A stretch of DNA of 64,000 nucleotides from assembly GCF_001305595.1 (NCBI RefSeq), contig NZ_CP012401.1, positions 124,001 through 188,000 on the forward strand, read 5' to 3'. Positions 27,107 to 35,576 of the stretch are shown here, piece by piece. The number at the start of each line of letters is the position of its first letter. Within the stretch, counting starts at the first letter, position 1. Below the pieces are notes generated by a model that saw nothing but the letters and a program-made list of their open reading frames with translations, was not told the origin of the DNA and searched no databases. The stretch is from Azospirillum thiophilum (GTDB lineage Bacteria > Pseudomonadota > Alphaproteobacteria > Azospirillales > Azospirillaceae). Made by a program: the position numbers and the translations under genes.

Positions 27107-27568
27107 ATGGGCGAGCCGCACGTTGTCAGCGCCTTGCGGGAGAAGCGGGGCGAGATCTCCGGGGCAATCCTTGAGCTTGAGAAGCGGATGTCTCAGCACC
27201 GGGCCGACCTGGTGCACCTGGACGCCACCTTGCGCCTGTTCGCCCCGGAACTGGAGCCGGAGAGCATCGCGCCGAAGAAGCCGCCGGCGAGGCGCTCCCA
27301 CTACTTCGCCAGCGGCGAGCTGGCGCGCCGCTGCCTGGAGGCGCTGCGCATGGCAGAGGGACGTGTCGTTGCCGCTGAGGAGATCGCCGTCGCCGCGCTG
27401 CGCGACAAAGGGCTCGATCCGGAAGACCGCAAGACCCGCTCCGACTTCATCCAGCGCGTCCTCAACACCCTGACCGCCCTGAAAGGCAAGGGCACGGTGG
27501 AGAAGATCGGCAATGGCCTGGGCGCCCGCTGGCGCCTTCCGGCCGAACCCGCCGATCACGCCGCGTGA
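27107..27568 (+). CDS. IS1595-associated passenger protein with winged-helix-like C-terminus
   Basis: 153 residues. The N-terminal 45 residues form a predicted coiled coil (EKRGEISGAILELEKRMSQH). After a Pro/Arg-rich hinge, residues about 68-147 look like a winged helix-turn-helix: helices ELARRCLEALRMAEGRV and DFIQRVLNTLTALKGKG, then a wing with NGLGARWRLP. No catalytic motif is seen. It lies inside the element's inverted repeats and converges with the transposase gene, so it is cargo or an accessory or regulatory factor. AGAAGGGG precedes ATG 27107. The function is unknown. Confidence 0.75.
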   Translation: MGEPHVVSALREKRGEISGAILELEKRMSQHRADLVHLDATLRLFAPELEPESIAPKKPPARRSHYFASGELARRCLEALRMAEGRVVAAEEIAVAALRDKGLDPEDRKTRSDFIQRVLNTLTALKGKGTVEKIGNGLGARWRLPAEPADHAA

Positions 27569-28554
27569 GCGCGCTGCCAGTAGCCGCAGAAATCGACCGA
27601 CGGGCCGGTCTTCGTCACCAGCCCGACCACGACGCGGAACTGCTCGCCGTTGCTGGTCCGGCGATGATCCTCTCGGAACGCGGCCTCATTGGCGTAGCGG
27701 TGCAGGTAGAGGCCCGAGATGTGATGATGGTGCCCGATCTCCCCGCGGCGGATGCGCGAGAAGAAAGATTCCGCCCCGTTGGTGCAGGCGCCGTCCTGGC
27801 TGTAGGCGTCCTGGTGGTTGATGCGGTGCATCGGGTAGCGGGCGTGCAGGTCGTTCCAGGCGCTGGACTCGTCCGCATGCACTTCGGTGCCCTTGGCGAC
27901 GCGCGAGCGGATGAAGCTGCCGGCGGCGTCCTCGGACGGGAACACGCCGGTCAGGGTGCGGCCGTCGCGCTCGCGGATGGTGACGACACACCGGCGCTTG
28001 CCGGTCTGGTTGATGGCCAGCCGGCGGTCCTTGCGCTCCGCCTTGCGGTTCTCCGGGCGGACGTGGCCGCCGAAGTAGGCCCCATCGATCTCCGCCGCCT
28101 TGCCCGCGCCGCCGATGACGACACCGCGGCTCTCGGCCGCCATCGCTTCGCGGATCTTGTGGCCCAGCACGAACGCCGTCTTGTACTGGACGCCCAGGTC
28201 GCGCGACAGCGGCAGCGCGCCCTTGCCCTTCACCTCGTTGACGAAGATCACCACGGCGGCGAGGTACATCCGGAGCGCCAGCTTGTGGAAGGCGAACAGC
28301 GTGCCCGAGGTGAGGGAGAAGTCTTTGCGGCACCGCTTGCAGCGCCAGCGAGGCGCACCGCTCGGCCGGCGGCAGTCGTACACCGCATCACAATCGCACG
28401 CCGGGCACACGGGACGCCCGTTCGTCTCCGGCCAGCGGATCGCCGCGAACACCGTCTCGGCTTCCGTGTCCGACAGGCGCAGCACGGTCGCCAGCGACAG
28501 CGTGCGCGCCGCGGCGCTGAGAAGGAAGTGCTGGCTTTTGGTGCGACGGGGCAT
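27556..28554 (-). CDS. IS1595-family (ISXO2-like) transposase
   Basis: 332 residues. An N-terminal zinc ribbon CPACDCD ... CKRC (C50, C53, C72, C75) is followed by the ISXO2-like DDE domain: D157 (EIDGAYFGG), D228 (VHADESSAW) and the N/E region TNGAESFFSRIRRGEIGHHH (about 258-277), which supplies the third acidic or Asn position. The ATG at 28554 has GGAG 6 nt upstream; a GTG 15 bp upstream is possible. Complete, no frameshift. Confidence 0.93.
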   Translation of the reverse strand: MPRRTKSQHFLLSAAARTLSLATVLRLSDTEAETVFAAIRWPETNGRPVCPACDCDAVYDCRRPSGAPRWRCKRCRKDFSLTSGTLFAFHKLALRMYLAAVVIFVNEVKGKGALPLSRDLGVQYKTAFVLGHKIREAMAAESRGVVIGGAGKAAEIDGAYFGGHVRPENRKAERKDRRLAINQTGKRRCVVTIRERDGRTLTGVFPSEDAAGSFIRSRVAKGTEVHADESSAWNDLHARYPMHRINHQDAYSQDGACTNGAESFFSRIRRGEIGHHHHISGLYLHRYANEAAFREDHRRTSNGEQFRVVVGLVTKTGPSVDFCGYWQRAHAA

Positions 28555-28671
28555 GGCGATCTCCGACACGGTGATTGCCCGAGTCTACCCGGCCACGACT
28601 CCGTTGTGAATCATCAAGTTCATGATTTGTGCTCACCCGCCGGTCATAGTGGCGGATGCTACATAAGTCCG

Positions 28672-28679
28672 GAAGTTTG
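28672..28679. repeat. target-site duplication, right copy
   Basis: GAAGTTTG, identical to 27003-27010, directly outside the right inverted repeat. Confidence 0.85.
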
Positions 28680-28703
28680 GCGTTGGTTCCCACACCGGTT
28701 GCC

Positions 28704-28800
28704 CCTCCCTAACCCTCCCCCATCTTGTGTGGGAGAGGGAACTCCGCCCCTTCGCAACCGACTCCCTCTCCCGCGAAGCGGGGGAGGGTTGGGAAGGAGG
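28704..28800. repeat. C-rich bipartite inverted repeat, copy B
   Basis: Left arm 28704-28739 (CCTCCCTAACCCTCCCCC...) and right arm 28764-28800 are near reverse complements separated by 24 bp, each holding a small hairpin. It lies just downstream of the FDH gamma gene and 32 bp from the IS element, and may act as the operon's 3' stabiliser or terminator. Confidence 0.65.
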
Positions 28801-28823
28801 CATGCGACTCCCGATCTCCCCCC

Positions 28824-29891
28824 CTACTCCGCCGGGGTGCCGTGGTGGCCGTGGTGGATCTTCTCGCCGGTGACCTCCTCGACCCACAGCGAGTGGTGCT
28901 CGCGCGCCCATTGCAGTTCGACCTGCCCGTCGCCCATGGCGTCGAAGGCGCCTTCCATGCCGATGGAGCCGATATAGATGTGCGCCAGGATGATGGCGAT
29001 CATCACCACCGCGATGGCGGCATGGGCCAGTTGGAAGAGCTGCAGTTCCTCCAGCGTGGCGAAGCTGAAGGGGAAGATCAGCTGCACGCCGGTGAAGCCC
29101 AGCGCGGCACCGCCGGCAACGGTCGACCAGAAGATGACCTTCTGGCCGCCGTTGAACTTGTGGGCGGGCGGATGGACACCCTTGGAGAACAGCCCCCCCG
29201 CCTTCAGGAACCAGGTCAGATCATGGCGCGACGGGATGTTGTGCCCGACCCACATCACGAAAATCAGCACCACCCCCAGGATGAAGGCGAAGCCCAGGAA
29301 ATTATGCGCCAGCTTGCCGTAATGGCTGAGGGCGGCGAAGGGCTCCGGCCCGATCAGCGGCAGCAGTGTATGACGGCCGTACAGCAGGTTCAGACCGGAG
29401 AAGGCGAGCACGACGAAGCTGCCGGCGGTCATCCAGTGGACGCCACGCTCGAAGGCGTTGAAGCGCTGGATGGTCCGGCCGGTCTTCGGCCCGTCGATGC
29501 GGATGCGGCCGCGGACCAGGAAGAACAGGGCCAGCAGCGCCAGGATGCCGCCCAGCACCCAGGAGCCGTATTGGCTGAGCGGCCCGTTGCGCACGGCGCG
29601 CCACGCCTCGCCTTCGGACTGGATCAGCACGCCGGCCTGCTTGTTGGGGATGGACACGGTGCCCTGCTCGCCCAGCCGGATGCCGTGCCAGCTGTCGGCC
29701 CTGCTCTGCCCCAGGATCTCTGTCGGCACCGGCGGAGCATCGCGGTCGACCGCCTGATCCACGGGGCCGCCGACACGGACGCTGGACTGGGCGGCGGCCG
29801 GAAGCGCCAGGCCGCCGGCAAGCCCGATCCCCAGCAGCAGAGCGGCCAGTGCAGATTTCATGCTGGCCTGTTTCATGCGATGACCTTCCAT
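28824..29891 (-). CDS. fdoI: formate dehydrogenase gamma subunit (membrane cytochrome b)
   Basis: 355 residues: signal peptide (about 11-35), a periplasmic stretch, and four to five membrane helices with haem-ligand histidines (FERGVHWMTAGSF, HYGKLAHNF, FQLAHAAIAVVM, AHIYIGS). It anchors the alpha/beta FDH dimer on the periplasmic face and passes electrons to quinone. The N-terminal 100 residues are longer than in E. coli FdoI, as in many alpha- and betaproteobacteria. ATG 29891 has GGGAG 6 nt upstream; ATG 29876 (GGAAGG 7 nt upstream) is an alternative. His-rich C-terminus (HHGHHG). Last gene of the operon. Confidence 0.92.
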   Translation of the reverse strand: MEGHRMKQASMKSALAALLLGIGLAGGLALPAAAQSSVRVGGPVDQAVDRDAPPVPTEILGQSRADSWHGIRLGEQGTVSIPNKQAGVLIQSEGEAWRAVRNGPLSQYGSWVLGGILALLALFFLVRGRIRIDGPKTGRTIQRFNAFERGVHWMTAGSFVVLAFSGLNLLYGRHTLLPLIGPEPFAALSHYGKLAHNFLGFAFILGVVLIFVMWVGHNIPSRHDLTWFLKAGGLFSKGVHPPAHKFNGGQKVIFWSTVAGGAALGFTGVQLIFPFSFATLEELQLFQLAHAAIAVVMIAIILAHIYIGSIGMEGAFDAMGDGQVELQWAREHHSLWVEEVTGEKIHHGHHGTPAE

Positions 29892-29901
29892 CGGACGCTC
29901 C

Positions 29902-30096
29902 CTATCGCACAGCCTGATAGGCGGTGCGCTGCTGCAGCGCCCGCACCCGCTCGGCGGTCAGCGGCGTGTCGGCCGCGCCCTGGTAGACGCCCTTGTCCAG
30001 ATGGACCGGGCGCGGCGTCGCGTCCTCCTGGCAGCCGGCCAGCAGGAGCGCGGCGCCGAACGCCAGCAGGAGCGTCCGTGGCGCCGCCACCGTCAC
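29902..30096 (-). CDS. small lipoprotein in the formate dehydrogenase operon
   Basis: 64 residues beginning with GTG at 30096, overlapping the FDH beta stop by 4 bp (GTGA). A signal segment (RTLLLAFGAALLLAGC) with a lipobox LLAGC gives a mature protein of about 44 residues, starting at C22. It would be lipid-anchored in the envelope on the same side as the FDH catalytic head. The mature part is polar (VHLDKGVYQG, LTAERVRALQQR) with no known domain. Its fixed place between the beta and gamma genes suggests a role in assembly or stability of the complex. Confidence 0.7.
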   Translation of the reverse strand: MTVAAPRTLLLAFGAALLLAGCQEDATPRPVHLDKGVYQGAADTPLTAERVRALQQRTAYQAVR

Positions 30097-30779
30097 AGCC
30101 CCTGCTTCTGCATGGGCAGACCGCCGGCCGCGCCGCCGGGACCGCCGGTGCCTTGGAACACTGAGCCGCCGGGCTGGCCGCGCTCCTGGCCCGCCTTGGT
30201 CTGATAGGCGGTGCCCCAGCCCCAGGCGCCGGAGCCGAAGCCGCGGGCGGTCACGCGCTCGCGGTAGATGTCCGACACCTTGTCGGCATCGCCGGCCAGC
30301 AGCGCCTTGGTCGAGCACATCTCGGCACAGAGCGGCAGCTTGCCCTCGGCCAGACGGTTGCGGCCGTACTTCTTGAACTCGGCGTCCGAATTGTCGGCCT
30401 CCGGGCCGCCGGAGCAGAAGGTGCACTTGTCCATCTTGCCGCGGGTGCCGAAATTGCCGGCCTGCGGATATTGCGGTGCGCCGAACGGGCAGGCGTAGAA
30501 GCAATAGCCGCAGCCGATGCACAGATCCTTGTTGTGCAGCACCACGCCTTCGTCGGTCTGATAGAAGCAATCGACCGGGCAGACCGCCATGCAGGGCGCA
30601 TCGGAGCAATGCATGCAGGCGACCGAGATCGTCCGTTCCCCCGGCTTGCCGTCGTTGATGGTCACGACGCGGCGGCGGTTGACGCCCCAGGGCACCTCAT
30701 TCTCGTTCTTGCAGGCGGTGACGCAGGCGTTGCACTCGATGCAGCGCTCGGCGTCGCACAGGAATTTCATCCGGGCCAT
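30093..30779 (-). CDS. fdoH: formate dehydrogenase beta subunit (4Fe-4S)
   Basis: 228 residues with four ferredoxin-type cysteine clusters: CDAERCIECNACVTAC (8-23), CMHCSDAPCMAVCPVDC, CIGCGYCFYACPFG and CTFC ... C.EMC. These pass electrons from the alpha subunit to the membrane cytochrome. There is no C-terminal membrane helix as in E. coli FdoH; instead a Gly/Gln-rich tail ends the protein. It follows the alpha gene by 18 bp and overlaps the lipoprotein gene by 4 bp. Confidence 0.94.
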   Translation of the reverse strand: MARMKFLCDAERCIECNACVTACKNENEVPWGVNRRRVVTINDGKPGERTISVACMHCSDAPCMAVCPVDCFYQTDEGVVLHNKDLCIGCGYCFYACPFGAPQYPQAGNFGTRGKMDKCTFCSGGPEADNSDAEFKKYGRNRLAEGKLPLCAEMCSTKALLAGDADKVSDIYRERVTARGFGSGAWGWGTAYQTKAGQERGQPGGSVFQGTGGPGGAAGGLPMQKQGL

Positions 30780-30797
30780 GGTTCAAACTCCTGCGCT

Positions 30798-33698
30798 TCA
30801 GGCCGACTGGATACGGCAAAGGGTGGTCTTGGTTTCCTGCATCTGGGTCACCGAATCGTAGCCGTAGGTGGTCGCCGTGTTGGCGGCCTCGCCCAGCACG
30901 ATCGGATCGGCCCCGGCCGGGTATTTGGAGCGCAGGTCCTGCCCCTGGTACACGCCGCCGAAATGGAAGGGCATGAAGGCGACGCCGCGGCCCACCCGCT
31001 CGGTCACCATGGCCTTGACCTTCACCTTGCCCTTCTCCGGGCCTTCCACCCACACCATCTGCCCGTCCTTGACGCCGGCATTGTTGGCGTCGAACGGGTT
31101 GAGCTCGACGAACATGTCCTGCTGCAGCTCGGCCAGCCAGGGGTTGGAGCGAGTCTCGTCGCCGCCGCCCTCATACTCGACCAGACGGCCGGAGGTGAGG
31201 ATGATCGGATACTCCTTCGACACGTCGCGATCCTGGATGGACTTGTAGAGCGTCGGCACGCGCCAGGACTTGGTGTCCTTGTAGGTCGGATAGCTGGCGA
31301 CCAGATCGCGGCGCGGGGTGTAGAGCGGCTCGCGGTGGATCGGAACCGGGTCCGGGAAGTTCCAGGCGACGCAGCGGGCCTTGGCGTTGCCCGGCGGGTT
31401 CAGGCCGTGCTTGATCGCCACGCGCTGGATGCCGCCGGACAGGTCGGTGGTCCAGGACACGGAGCCGATCTTGTCGCCGCCGATCTTCTGGATGACCGCC
31501 AGCTCCTCCGCCGTCAGGTCGGCGTCGAAGCCCAGCTTCTGGAGCATCGCCATGGTGACTTCCGGATAGCCGTCCTTGATCTCCGACCCTTCCGGATAGG
31601 AGCCTTCGGCCAGCAGCGTCACGCCGTTGCGCTCGACGCCGAAGCGGGCGCGGAAGGCGCCGCCGCCCTCGGCCACCGGCAGCGAGGTGTCGTAGAGATT
31701 GGCCGTGCCCGGATGCTTCATCTCCGGCGTGCCCCAGCAGGGCCACGGCAGGCCGAAATACTCGCCGTCACACGGGCCGCCGACGGCGCGCAGGGTCGTC
31801 TTGTCGAAGGTGGCCTGATGCTGCATGTGCAGCTTAAGACGCTCCGGCGACTGCCCGGTGTAGCCGACGGACCACATGCCGCGGTTCCACTCGCGGGTGA
31901 TGTCCTCGATCACCGGGACGGTGCCCTCGACCTTGATGTTCTTGAACAGCGGCCCGGCAAAGCCGAACTTCTTCGCGAACAGGTACATGATCTCATGGTC
32001 CACCTTCGATTCGAAGAGCGGCTCCATGATCTTGTCGGACCACTGGACGGACCGGTTGGACGCGGTGCGCGACCCGACCGTCTCGAACTGGGTGGCGGCC
32101 GGCAGCAGGTAGAAGTTGTCCTTGCGGTCGGGCAGCACGGCGGTCATCGTCGGGAACGGATCGACGACGACCAGAAGCTCCAGCTTTTCCATCGCCTTCT
32201 TCATGTCGGGCAGACGGACCTGACTGTTCGGCGCGTGGCCCCAGAAGACCATACCCTTGACCGGGTTCGGCTGGTCCAGGTTCTCCTTGGCTTCCAGGAC
32301 GCCGTCGAACCAACGGGACACCGGGATGCCGGTGGCCTCCATCAGCTTCTTGTCCTTGAAGCGGGCCAGCACGTCTTCGTACGGCACGTCCCAGACGCGC
32401 GCCCAGTGGCGCCACGCGCCTTCGGCCAGGCCGTAGTAACCGGGCAGGCTGTCGGAGGTGACGCCGAAGTCGGTCGCACCCTGCACGTTATCGTGGCCGC
32501 GGAAGATGTTGGTGCCGCCGCCGGCCACGCCGACATTGCCCAGCGCCAGCTGCAGCACGCAGTAGGCGCGGGTGTTGTTGTTGCCGATGTGGTGCTGGGT
32601 GCCGCCCATGCACCAGACCAGCGTGCCCGGACGGTTGGAGGCCAGCGTGCGGGCGACGCGCTTCAGCTGCGAGCCCGGAACGCCGGTGACGCGTTCCACC
32701 TCCTCGGGCGTCCATTTGGCGACCTCGGCGCGGATATCGTCGAAGCCGTAGACGCGCTTGGCGATGTAGTCCTTGTCTTCCCAGCCGTTCTGCAGGACAT
32801 GCCAGAGGATGCCCCAGACCAGCGCCACGTCGGTGCCGGGACGGAAGCGGATATACTCGTCGGCCTTGGCGGCGGTGCGGGTGAAGCGCGGATCGGCGAC
32901 GATCAGCGGCGCGTTGTTCTGCTCCTTCGCCTTCAGGATGTGGAGCATGGCGACGGGATGCGCCTCGGCGGCGTTGGAGCCGATGAAGAACAGAGCGCGC
33001 GACTTCTGGATGTCGTTGTAGCTGTTCGTCATGGCGCCGTAGCCCCAGACGTTCGCCACGCCGGCCACCGTGGTGGAGTGGCAGATGCGCGCCTGATGGT
33101 CGACGTTGTTGGTGCCCCACAGCGCCGCGAACTTGCGGAACAGGTAAGCCTGCTCGTTGCTGTGCTTGGCGGAGCCGAGCCAGAACACGGAATCGGGGCC
33201 GGACTGCTCGCGGATCGCCAGCAGCTTGGACCCGACCTCCTCGATCGCCTGGTCCCAGCCGATCCGGGTCCATTTGCCGTCGACCATCTTCATCGGGTAG
33301 CGCAGGCGGCGCTCGCCATGGGCGTGCTCGCGCACCGACGCGCCCTTGGCGCAGTGCGAACCGAGATTGATCGGGCTGTCGAAGGCGGGCTCCTGCCCGA
33401 TCCACACGCCGTTCTGCACCTCGGCCAACACGGTGCAGCCGACCGAGCAATGGGTGCAGACCGACTTGACCTGCTTGACGGGCGCCCCGGCGGCGGCGGC
33501 CGGAGTGGCGGCATCGGCCTTCTTCACCATGCCGAACGGCATGGCGGAGGCCAGCGCGGCGCCGCCGGCGGCAAGGCCGGAGCTGCGCAGGAAGGCGCGG
33601 CGGTCGACGGTGACGCCGGTGGCGGATGCCAGCGTCCGGGACAGGGTGCGGGCAAGGTGGCGGCCGCCCGAGGTGGCCGAGCTTTTCTTGATGAGCAT
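30798..33698 (-). CDS. fdoG: formate dehydrogenase alpha subunit (Mo/W-bisPGD, Cys type, TAT-exported)
   Basis: 966 residues. Twin-arginine signal DRRAFLRSSGLAAGG (about 32-46). The N-terminal 4Fe-4S motif C81xxCxxxC and C116 (HCAKGAS) is intact. The active-site metal ligand is C206 in ARICHSTTVAG, so this is the cysteine, not selenocysteine, type, and no TGA occurs there. It oxidises formate to CO2 in the periplasm. ATG 33698 has GAGGA about 9 nt upstream; a longer frame to 33746 adds residues that overlap the upstream gene. The length is close to the usual 1,000. Confidence 0.96.
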   Translation of the reverse strand: MLIKKSSATSGGRHLARTLSRTLASATGVTVDRRAFLRSSGLAAGGAALASAMPFGMVKKADAATPAAAAGAPVKQVKSVCTHCSVGCTVLAEVQNGVWIGQEPAFDSPINLGSHCAKGASVREHAHGERRLRYPMKMVDGKWTRIGWDQAIEEVGSKLLAIREQSGPDSVFWLGSAKHSNEQAYLFRKFAALWGTNNVDHQARICHSTTVAGVANVWGYGAMTNSYNDIQKSRALFFIGSNAAEAHPVAMLHILKAKEQNNAPLIVADPRFTRTAAKADEYIRFRPGTDVALVWGILWHVLQNGWEDKDYIAKRVYGFDDIRAEVAKWTPEEVERVTGVPGSQLKRVARTLASNRPGTLVWCMGGTQHHIGNNNTRAYCVLQLALGNVGVAGGGTNIFRGHDNVQGATDFGVTSDSLPGYYGLAEGAWRHWARVWDVPYEDVLARFKDKKLMEATGIPVSRWFDGVLEAKENLDQPNPVKGMVFWGHAPNSQVRLPDMKKAMEKLELLVVVDPFPTMTAVLPDRKDNFYLLPAATQFETVGSRTASNRSVQWSDKIMEPLFESKVDHEIMYLFAKKFGFAGPLFKNIKVEGTVPVIEDITREWNRGMWSVGYTGQSPERLKLHMQHQATFDKTTLRAVGGPCDGEYFGLPWPCWGTPEMKHPGTANLYDTSLPVAEGGGAFRARFGVERNGVTLLAEGSYPEGSEIKDGYPEVTMAMLQKLGFDADLTAEELAVIQKIGGDKIGSVSWTTDLSGGIQRVAIKHGLNPPGNAKARCVAWNFPDPVPIHREPLYTPRRDLVASYPTYKDTKSWRVPTLYKSIQDRDVSKEYPIILTSGRLVEYEGGGDETRSNPWLAELQQDMFVELNPFDANNAGVKDGQMVWVEGPEKGKVKVKAMVTERVGRGVAFMPFHFGGVYQGQDLRSKYPAGADPIVLGEAANTATTYGYDSVTQMQETKTTLCRIQSA

Positions 33699-33711
33699 CG
33701 GGGCGTTCCTC

Positions 33712-33960
33712 TTAGAAGCGGCTGACTTCGTAGACCTTCCGGACATGGTCGGTCTCTTGGTAACCCGTGGGCTTGCTCCCTGCCGGGGCGGCCTCCGCCG
33801 TACCGCCGGTGGCGGTCACGCCGGCGACGACGGCGCCCAGCGCACCGACCCCCAGGCCGGCGACGCGGAACAGGTCGCGACGGGCGAGCGCCTTGTCGTT
33901 GCCTTTCGCTTCCTTGCCGTTTGCTGCTTCTTCGTTGGCTTTGACCGCATTCCGCGTCAT
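33712..33960 (-). CDS. formate dehydrogenase region TAT-signal peptide protein
   Basis: 82 residues, containing a twin-arginine signal (ARRDLFRVAGLGVGALGA, about 26-43) and a short mature part (TGYQETDHVRKVYEVSRF). Small TAT substrates of this kind are a recognised, uncharacterised feature upstream of respiratory FDH alpha genes. It probably contributes to maturation or export of FDH. ATG 33960 is preceded by GGAGC. The gap to the alpha start is 13 bp. Confidence 0.88.
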   Translation of the reverse strand: MTRNAVKANEEAANGKEAKGNDKALARRDLFRVAGLGVGALGAVVAGVTATGGTAEAAPAGSKPTGYQETDHVRKVYEVSRF

Positions 33961-33977
33961 GGCTCCGCTCCTCACCT

Positions 33978-34628
33978 TTACGCCGCAAGGTCGAAGGCAC
34001 GCGCCTCGACCGCCAGAAAACTTCGTCCGACCGCACCGACCGCCCGGTAGAAGCGGGCCGACGGCGAGGTCTCCAAATCCGCAAAGAACCGCCCGGCCCA
34101 GGAGCCGATGTGGCGGTCGTAGAAAATCCGCTGCCCGTCGAGACCAACCGCTCCGCCATCCTCCGGCGCGAAGTCGCCGCCGATCAGACCGGCCATCATC
34201 TCGAACAGTGCGGCGATGTGGTCCTCAGGCTCCGACACGCCGTCGGCGCGCGCGATGCCCAGCCGCGCCATGTCGCCGCGCAGCTCGGCCAGCGGCTTTT
34301 CGTTCAGGAACCCGGTGAGGTAGAAGGAACCGTAGGGGGTGCGCTCGCTGCCGCCGACACCGATGAAGAGGGTGGTGAACTCCTCCTCCACCGCCGCGGG
34401 GTCGCTGGTCAGCGCCGCTTCGGCCAACTGGTCGAGCGCCTCGCCGAACTCGCCGCCCTCCCCCACCATCTCGCCCAGCGCGGTCAGGAACGCCGCATCG
34501 GGAGGGCGCGAGAGAAGGCGAGCCAGCAGGCCGTAGACCTGGGCGCGCAGCAACTCCTCCTCCGCGACCGCGGGGGAAACGGTGTGATCGACGGCGTTGG
34601 ACACGAGCCGCAAACTCCTCCCGGACAT
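33978..34628 (-). CDS. TorD/DmsD-family molybdoenzyme chaperone
   Basis: 216 residues, all-helical TorD family. Typical blocks: LLRAQVYGLLARLLSRPPD, then EEEFTTLFIGVG and the signature RTPYGSFYL. Chaperones of this family bind the twin-arginine leader of a molybdoenzyme until cofactor is inserted, here presumably the FDH alpha subunit encoded 0.3 kb downstream. ATG 34628 gives the listed start, but its upstream Shine-Dalgarno site is poor; a GTG at 34604 follows GGGAGGAG and is a plausible alternative. First gene of the FDH structural operon. Confidence 0.88.
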   Translation of the reverse strand: MSGRSLRLVSNAVDHTVSPAVAEEELLRAQVYGLLARLLSRPPDAAFLTALGEMVGEGGEFGEALDQLAEAALTSDPAAVEEEFTTLFIGVGGSERTPYGSFYLTGFLNEKPLAELRGDMARLGIARADGVSEPEDHIAALFEMMAGLIGGDFAPEDGGAVGLDGQRIFYDRHIGSWAGRFFADLETSPSARFYRAVGAVGRSFLAVEARAFDLAA

Positions 34629-34985
34629 TGGAGGGCGAAGGACAGGACGGAAGCGTCGGCGTCTGCGGTCGCTCCGCGCGCCGTGCCTGGATCCCGGTCC
34701 CGCGCCCCTTTTGATGCACCTGCGAAAAGCCGTTGGCTTACAGTGACTTAGCATTGCAGGAGCAGATAATAGAAGGACTGAACCTATCCATTTGTCAACC
34801 AAGGACGCGCCCGGAAGAGGGCACAAATGAAACTTTATCGTGTCGCTATGCCGGCACCGGCAGAGCGCCCCGCTGTTTTGAATGGTTCCAGCCCGATGCG
34901 GCGAACCGCCGCATTTTGGGAGCGATTTTGCAAGGGACAAGAACGGGCGGCGGCCCGCCGGGAAGGGGAAGAGGCGGCGCGGGGA
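34629..34985. other. 357-bp gap upstream of the FDH structural operon
   Basis: No gene is visible. It is AT-rich around 34740-34850, the likely promoter zone. On the minus strand TTGACA (34793-34798) and TATTAT (34766-34771) are present, but the 21-bp spacing is too long for a normal pair. The proximal part near 34940-34985 carries a GC hairpin (CGGGC/GCCCG) that may end the fdhD-mobA-DUF3305-DUF3306 transcript. Confidence 0.45.
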
Positions 34986-35576
34986 TCAGACGGGTTCGGG
35001 GCCCTTGGACCGGTCCTCGGCCTCCCCGCATTCCGGGTCCGGCTCCCCCCCTTCGGCCGGGACGGGAGCGGGATCCGCCGCCTCGGCCACCTCGTCGGCC
35101 ACCTCGTCCAGCGTGTCGAGGAATCCCTTGCCGACCCGGTAGAGGGTCTTCACCGGCACCTCGCCGGTGAACAGGCTGGCATAATCGTCGGCGTAGTCCT
35201 TCAGCCCGTCGTCGTTGGCGTAGATCGGGTCGGAGGTCCACAGCTTGCGCAGGGCCTGACGGTGGAGGTCTTCCGGCACCTCGGCGCGCAGGAACGGGGT
35301 GAAATCGGAGTCGGCCGTCAACTCCTCGACCGGCGGCAGGTCGGCCAGCGGGTCGTCGGTCGCGACAGCCGGGTCCTCGTCACCCTCCGCCTGCACGGAA
35401 TCGGCAGGCGTCCGTTTGGCGAACTCGCCGGCGGCCTCATCGGCGGCCTCGGCAGCGACGCTGGCGGGCGGCATGACGGCCCGATCGGCCGGCGGCATGT
35501 CCTCCGGCGCCGGCTCGGGCTTGACCGCGGTGCGTTTCAGGCGCGACCAGCGCGAGAGGAAGGCTTCGCCGCTCAC
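34986..35576 (-). CDS. DUF3306 protein (FDH-associated)
   Basis: 196 residues, acidic and largely disordered at both ends. The conserved core is LSRWSRLKR near the N-terminus and FLRAEVPEDLHRQALRKLW / SDPIYANDDGLKDYADDY (about 95-135). DUF3306 is found in respiratory FDH clusters, and its role is unknown. Its GTG start overlaps the DUF3305 stop by 4 bp (GTGA). Cytoplasmic by sequence. Confidence 0.85.
   Translation of the reverse strand: MSGEAFLSRWSRLKRTAVKPEPAPEDMPPADRAVMPPASVAAEAADEAAGEFAKRTPADSVQAEGDEDPAVATDDPLADLPPVEELTADSDFTPFLRAEVPEDLHRQALRKLWTSDPIYANDDGLKDYADDYASLFTGEVPVKTLYRVGKGFLDTLDEVADEVAEAADPAPVPAEGGEPDPECGEAEDRSKGPEPV

Larger units (their letters stand above)
27011..28671. mobile_element. 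IS1595-family insertion element with a passenger gene (1,661 bp)
   Basis: Terminal inverted repeats 27011-27033 and 28649-28671 read C(A/G)GACTTATGTAGCA(C/T)CCGCCAC, 23 bp with two mismatches. They are flanked by identical GAAGTTTG octamers. Inside are a plus-strand passenger gene (27107-27568) and a minus-strand zinc-ribbon DDE transposase (27556-28554) whose 3' ends overlap by 13 bp. All parts are intact, so the copy may be mobile. The insertion separates the aldolase gene from the formate dehydrogenase operon and disrupts no recognisable gene. Confidence 0.88.

Noticed and set aside
30798..33698. Possible selenocysteine in FDH alpha
   Set aside because: The metal-ligand codon is Cys (ARICHST); no in-frame TGA occurs there.
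30471..33725. 1,084-codon plus-strand frame across the FDH genes
   Set aside because: Antisense shadow of FDH alpha and beta; no domain recognised.
34766..34798. FDH operon promoter TTGACA / TATTAT on the minus strand
   Set aside because: The 21-bp spacing is too long for a usual promoter, so it is mentioned only in the description of the gap.
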